From Candidatus Binatia bacterium (GTDB taxonomy: Bacteria; Desulfobacterota; Binatia; Bin18): a stretch of 64,000 nt of DNA. Made by a program: the position numbers and the translations under genes. The stretch is taken from NCBI GenBank assembly GCA_022826945.1, contig JAJDTY010000058.1:20685-84684 (forward strand), read 5' to 3'. The notes beneath the pieces were generated by a model. The model was not told the origin of the DNA, ran no database searches, and saw nothing but the letters and a program-made list of their open reading frames with translations. Shown here in pieces: positions 61,812-64,000 of this stretch (positions are counted from its first letter, which is position 1; the number at the start of each line of letters is the position of its first letter).

Positions 61812-62786
61812 CTATACCTGGTTCAGGAGGGCCTTCTCAATACACCGCCGGACCAGCTTGGGGTCACCTAGGCGGTGCCGCAGCCGTCGCTCGAGCCCAC
61901 CGATAGGAATCAGGTTTTGGGGAGCGCGGGGATCTTTTGGCGCACGGGAGGCCAAAGCCGAAACAGCATGTGCGGCTTGATCTAACAGTCTGACCGCCTG
62001 CTGAATACCAAGACCAAGCTTCACTTCTAAGCGCACCAGTCCGGTATATGGATGCTCGATCGGTCGCGGATTCGCCAAACGTAGATAACAGGTAAATACC
62101 TCAAAACTCTTTCGTTTGCTGCTGCCAGAGAATTGGAACAGCGGTGTTCGTTCACCCTGCTGAAGCTGTTCGAGAATTTTTGCCTCTTTGGGTGCAAGGT
62201 ACATACGTTGAATCGTCTTGATGACCCCAACAACTGAGGAGCTATCGCTTAAAAAGGTCAGATTACCATCCGCAAGTATGAGACGTTCGTTCCCAGACAG
62301 CTTTCGGGCCAAATCAACCTCGGCCTGCCGCATTGCCGTCATGAGGCTTTCTCGTAAGGAGTCCGGAGTGAGGTCCGACACGCTCATACTCCGGTAGCGC
62401 ATGGGAATCTTTCCGCCTGTCCCTGCCGCCACCAGCACATCCTGTCCGGATTGCCCTCCGCCAACAATAAACAGGCGGTCGAGCTGTTCCTCGATAATCT
62501 CAACGCGCCGGTCAATAACGACCGCCCCGGCCGCATACGACCCGAACAGGGCCAGGAAGCGCGTGTCTTCGTCACTCAGAACCGCAGGCGCATCGACCCG
62601 CATAACCCCGTCAATCACCGCAGTCATGTTCGGCATCTGCTCAGGGCTAGGTGTCCGTGGCCGCCACGGACCGGCCTCAACCTGCTGCCCGGTGACTTGT
62701 GCGGAGAGATGTTCTTCATCGATCGCCTGTGGCGTCGAAATCTGGCTGCCGTAATCGCCCCCCCAGGGGTCCAGACTGATACGCAT
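61812..62786 (-). CDS. nurA: NurA-domain 5'-3' nuclease
   Basis: 324 residues. The NurA fold has an N-terminal acidic motif in AVIDGVMRVDAP, a second in LILADGNLTF, and a C-terminal helix-rich end (IPIGGLERRLRHRLGDPKLVRRCIEKALL); the acidic residues would bind catalytic manganese. Its partner HerA lies 20 bases downstream. ATG after CTCAGGACCC. Assignment rests on these motifs and on the HerA context; the sequence is divergent from archaeal NurA. Confidence 0.72.
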   Translation of the reverse strand: MRISLDPWGGDYGSQISTPQAIDEEHLSAQVTGQQVEAGPWRPRTPSPEQMPNMTAVIDGVMRVDAPAVLSDEDTRFLALFGSYAAGAVVIDRRVEIIEEQLDRLFIVGGGQSGQDVLVAAGTGGKIPMRYRSMSVSDLTPDSLRESLMTAMRQAEVDLARKLSGNERLILADGNLTFLSDSSSVVGVIKTIQRMYLAPKEAKILEQLQQGERTPLFQFSGSSKRKSFEVFTCYLRLANPRPIEHPYTGLVRLEVKLGLGIQQAVRLLDQAAHAVSALASRAPKDPRAPQNLIPIGGLERRLRHRLGDPKLVRRCIEKALLNQV

Positions 62787-62797
62787 GGGTCCTGAGC

Positions 62798-63253
62798 CTA
62801 GATTTTCTTTTCCGGAGAGCGCACGATTTGTCGCTCGCGGATCGTCACGATAGTCCGCTCCTCAGTATCCGTAATCGTCGACTCCCGAACAATGATCTCC
62901 ATGGGACCGCTCCGGCCTGTTTTTTCATACACATCGGCCACACGCGAGGTAATGGTATAGGTCTGCCCGGCAATAATCTCATCGTGGAATTCGATTTCCT
63001 GTCCCGCGTGCAGACTCATGAAGCCGGACGGGAGCGGAACCTCGGGCAGCAGTCTGCCGCCGCGCATCCGCATACAGAACATCGGGGGGGCAATGATATC
63101 CGGGTAGCCAGCGGCCCGGGCCGCCTCAACGTCCGTATACAGCGGGTTCAGGTCGCCCATCGCCTCGGCAAAGGATTGAATATCCTCGGCGGTCACCGTC
63201 ACCGGACCGAGTTGGACGCCTTGTTTCGCCTTCGGATCAATTTCGAGCATCAT
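62798..63253 (-). CDS. MaoC-like N-terminal (FAS1-type) dehydratase
   Basis: 151 residues from the ATG after GAGG; an earlier in-frame ATG at 63265 is possible. Single hotdog domain: VTAEDIQSFAEAMGDLNPLYTDVEAARAAGYPDIIAPPMF. It would act as one half of a heterodimeric enoyl-CoA dehydratase (HadAB-like). It begins the run nurA-herA-sbcD-sbcC (12-base gap to nurA), which is unexpected for a repair operon. Confidence 0.83.
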   Translation of the reverse strand: MMLEIDPKAKQGVQLGPVTVTAEDIQSFAEAMGDLNPLYTDVEAARAAGYPDIIAPPMFCMRMRGGRLLPEVPLPSGFMSLHAGQEIEFHDEIIAGQTYTITSRVADVYEKTGRSGPMEIIVRESTITDTEERTIVTIRERQIVRSPEKKI

Positions 63254-63322
63254 GAGGGACCTCATTCTGAGTGTGACTTTTCACCTCAACACTACGCAAG
63301 CATTCTCATACGCGCAAACAAA

Positions 63323-63352
63323 AAAAGGGACACGATATGCCGTGTCCCTTTT
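63323..63352 (-). terminator. Rho-independent terminator
   Basis: AAAAGGGACACG (63323-63334) and CGTGTCCCTTTT (63341-63352) form a perfect stem; on the minus strand it is followed by a run of T (complement of the A-run at 63321 onwards). It closes the small monooxygenase-fold gene. Confidence 0.8.
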
Positions 63353-63385
63353 CGATAGATAGGCTACTTCAACGGGGAATGCACC

Positions 63386-63667
63386 CTAGTAGATCTTCTC
63401 ATAGAATTCGAGCGCTGGCGCGCCGGCGAGGATGGCCCTCAGGTCCACCCCGAGTTCGCCCAGATGCTTGCGATGGGCATCAAAAGCGGCTTGGTCCGTA
63501 TACTCCTCGTAGAACACAAACATGCTCGGGTTTTCTTTTGAACGGTTCATCACATAGGCGCTATTGCCGGGCTCTTCACGCACGGCCGGGACGACATCCT
63601 TCATGGCATCAATAAAATCTTGCTCCTTGCCTTCGCGAACCGTTAGCTTTGCAACCAATGAAATCAT
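63386..63667 (-). CDS. Antibiotic biosynthesis monooxygenase (ABM)-fold protein
   Basis: 93 residues from the ATG at 63667 after AAAGGAGGCAAAGC; the frame is open earlier. ISLVAKLTVREGKEQDFIDAM and FVFYEEYTDQAAFDAHRKHL match the family (YgiN-like). Members are quinol or small-ligand monooxygenases. Single gene with its own terminator. Confidence 0.85.
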   Translation of the reverse strand: MISLVAKLTVREGKEQDFIDAMKDVVPAVREEPGNSAYVMNRSKENPSMFVFYEEYTDQAAFDAHRKHLGELGVDLRAILAGAPALEFYEKIY

Positions 63668-63759
63668 GCTTTGCCTCCTTTTCCTTCCGTAAGATACGCT
63701 CCGTTTTGCCTGAGCCCGGACCGTTTGGCAACACCGCAAACGCCGGGCCGAACCGCTCG

Positions 63760-64000
63760 TCACAAGCGCACCGCCGCTTCGATGCCCCACACCGGCGGCT
63801 CGTTGACAAAGCCGGCCAGATTGTTGAAGTCGAGACCACCGGTGGGCGAGACGTTGTTTAGGATGTTGCGGCCAAAGGCGGCCACTTCCAGACGACCTGA
63901 GGCCGACAGCCAGGACAGGCGCAAGCCGCCCTCAAACAGATGATTGTCGCGGAACTCACGCGACTCGTACAGAAAAAAGTTGATGCGGCTGCGATATGCC
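63760..64000 (-). CDS. TonB-dependent receptor, C-terminal end (partial)
   Basis: The last ~79 residues of an outer-membrane beta-barrel receptor; the gene continues beyond the right edge. Strands RINFFLYESREF and LEVAAFGRNILNN, then GGLDFNNLAGFVNEPPVWGIEAAVRL before the stop at 63760-63762 match the final barrel strands of TonB-dependent receptors. It imports a large ligand such as a siderophore or organic compound. It ends in Leu rather than the usual Phe. Confidence 0.75.
   Translation of the reverse strand, partial: AYRSRINFFLYESREFRDNHLFEGGLRLSWLSASGRLEVAAFGRNILNNVSPTGGLDFNNLAGFVNEPPVWGIEAAVRL

Noticed and set aside
60097..62786. HerA-nuclease pair as an anti-phage defence island
   Set aside because: HerA-type ATPases do occur in defence systems, but here the partners are NurA, SbcD and SbcC, which fits DNA repair better; no other defence genes are adjacent.

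Overview
The window looks like a chromosomal segment of an uncultured Gram-negative bacterium. It has a complete minCDE operon, a GspA/GspB (ExeA/ExeB) pair, lipoprotein and secretory signals, and the end of a TonB-dependent outer-membrane receptor. The mix of HslVU next to a XerC-type recombinase, many flavin-dependent luciferase-like oxidoreductases, amidohydrolases, family III CoA-transferases and MaoC-type hydratases is what I associate with catabolically versatile deltaproteobacterial or Tectomicrobia-like lineages. That placement is inference, because there is no rRNA or other decisive marker here. No tRNA, rRNA, CRISPR array or insertion sequence was recognised.

Layout. 0-6.4 kb: the 5' part of an N-acyl-D-amino-acid deacylase-like gene, an OFA-type MFS transporter, a membrane sensor without output domain directly coupled to a branched-chain-amino-acid/urea-type binding protein, a class III aminotransferase and a secreted metallo-beta-lactamase-fold protein. 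6.4-13.7 kb: crotonase, two small unknown proteins, a Sel1-repeat protein, an amidohydrolase, an acetoacetate-decarboxylase-like protein, 1-Cys peroxiredoxin, two dodecins, a lipoprotein and a zinc-ribbon protein. 13.7-30.8 kb is mostly housekeeping: xerC-hslV-hslU, minCDE, GspAB, purM, epoxide hydrolase/GST, rarA, nadK, a PDZ protein, an esterase and a Bax-inhibitor-1 protein.

30.8-55.5 kb is a catabolic region: LigA/LigB ring-cleavage dioxygenase with an EamA exporter, divergent from a Rieske oxygenase; a decayed cation-efflux gene; four luciferase-like oxidoreductases; deacylase and amidohydrolase genes; an M24 peptidase; a cupin/AtzG-like/amidase operon; and a seven-gene minus-strand run (rhodanese, two CoA-transferases, a secreted protein, SDR, luciferase-like enzyme, serine hydrolase). 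A small toxin-antitoxin plus DUF429 segment (52.1-53.6 kb) interrupts it.

55.5-63.3 kb carries the most striking unit: a minus-strand operon, MaoC-like gene then nurA, herA, sbcD and sbcC. This groups the HerA-NurA resection motor and nuclease with the bacterial Mre11-Rad50 counterpart, an arrangement best known from thermophilic archaea. A strong four-tract G-quadruplex motif lies between sbcD and sbcC. The window ends with a small monooxygenase-fold protein and the C-terminus of a TonB-dependent receptor.
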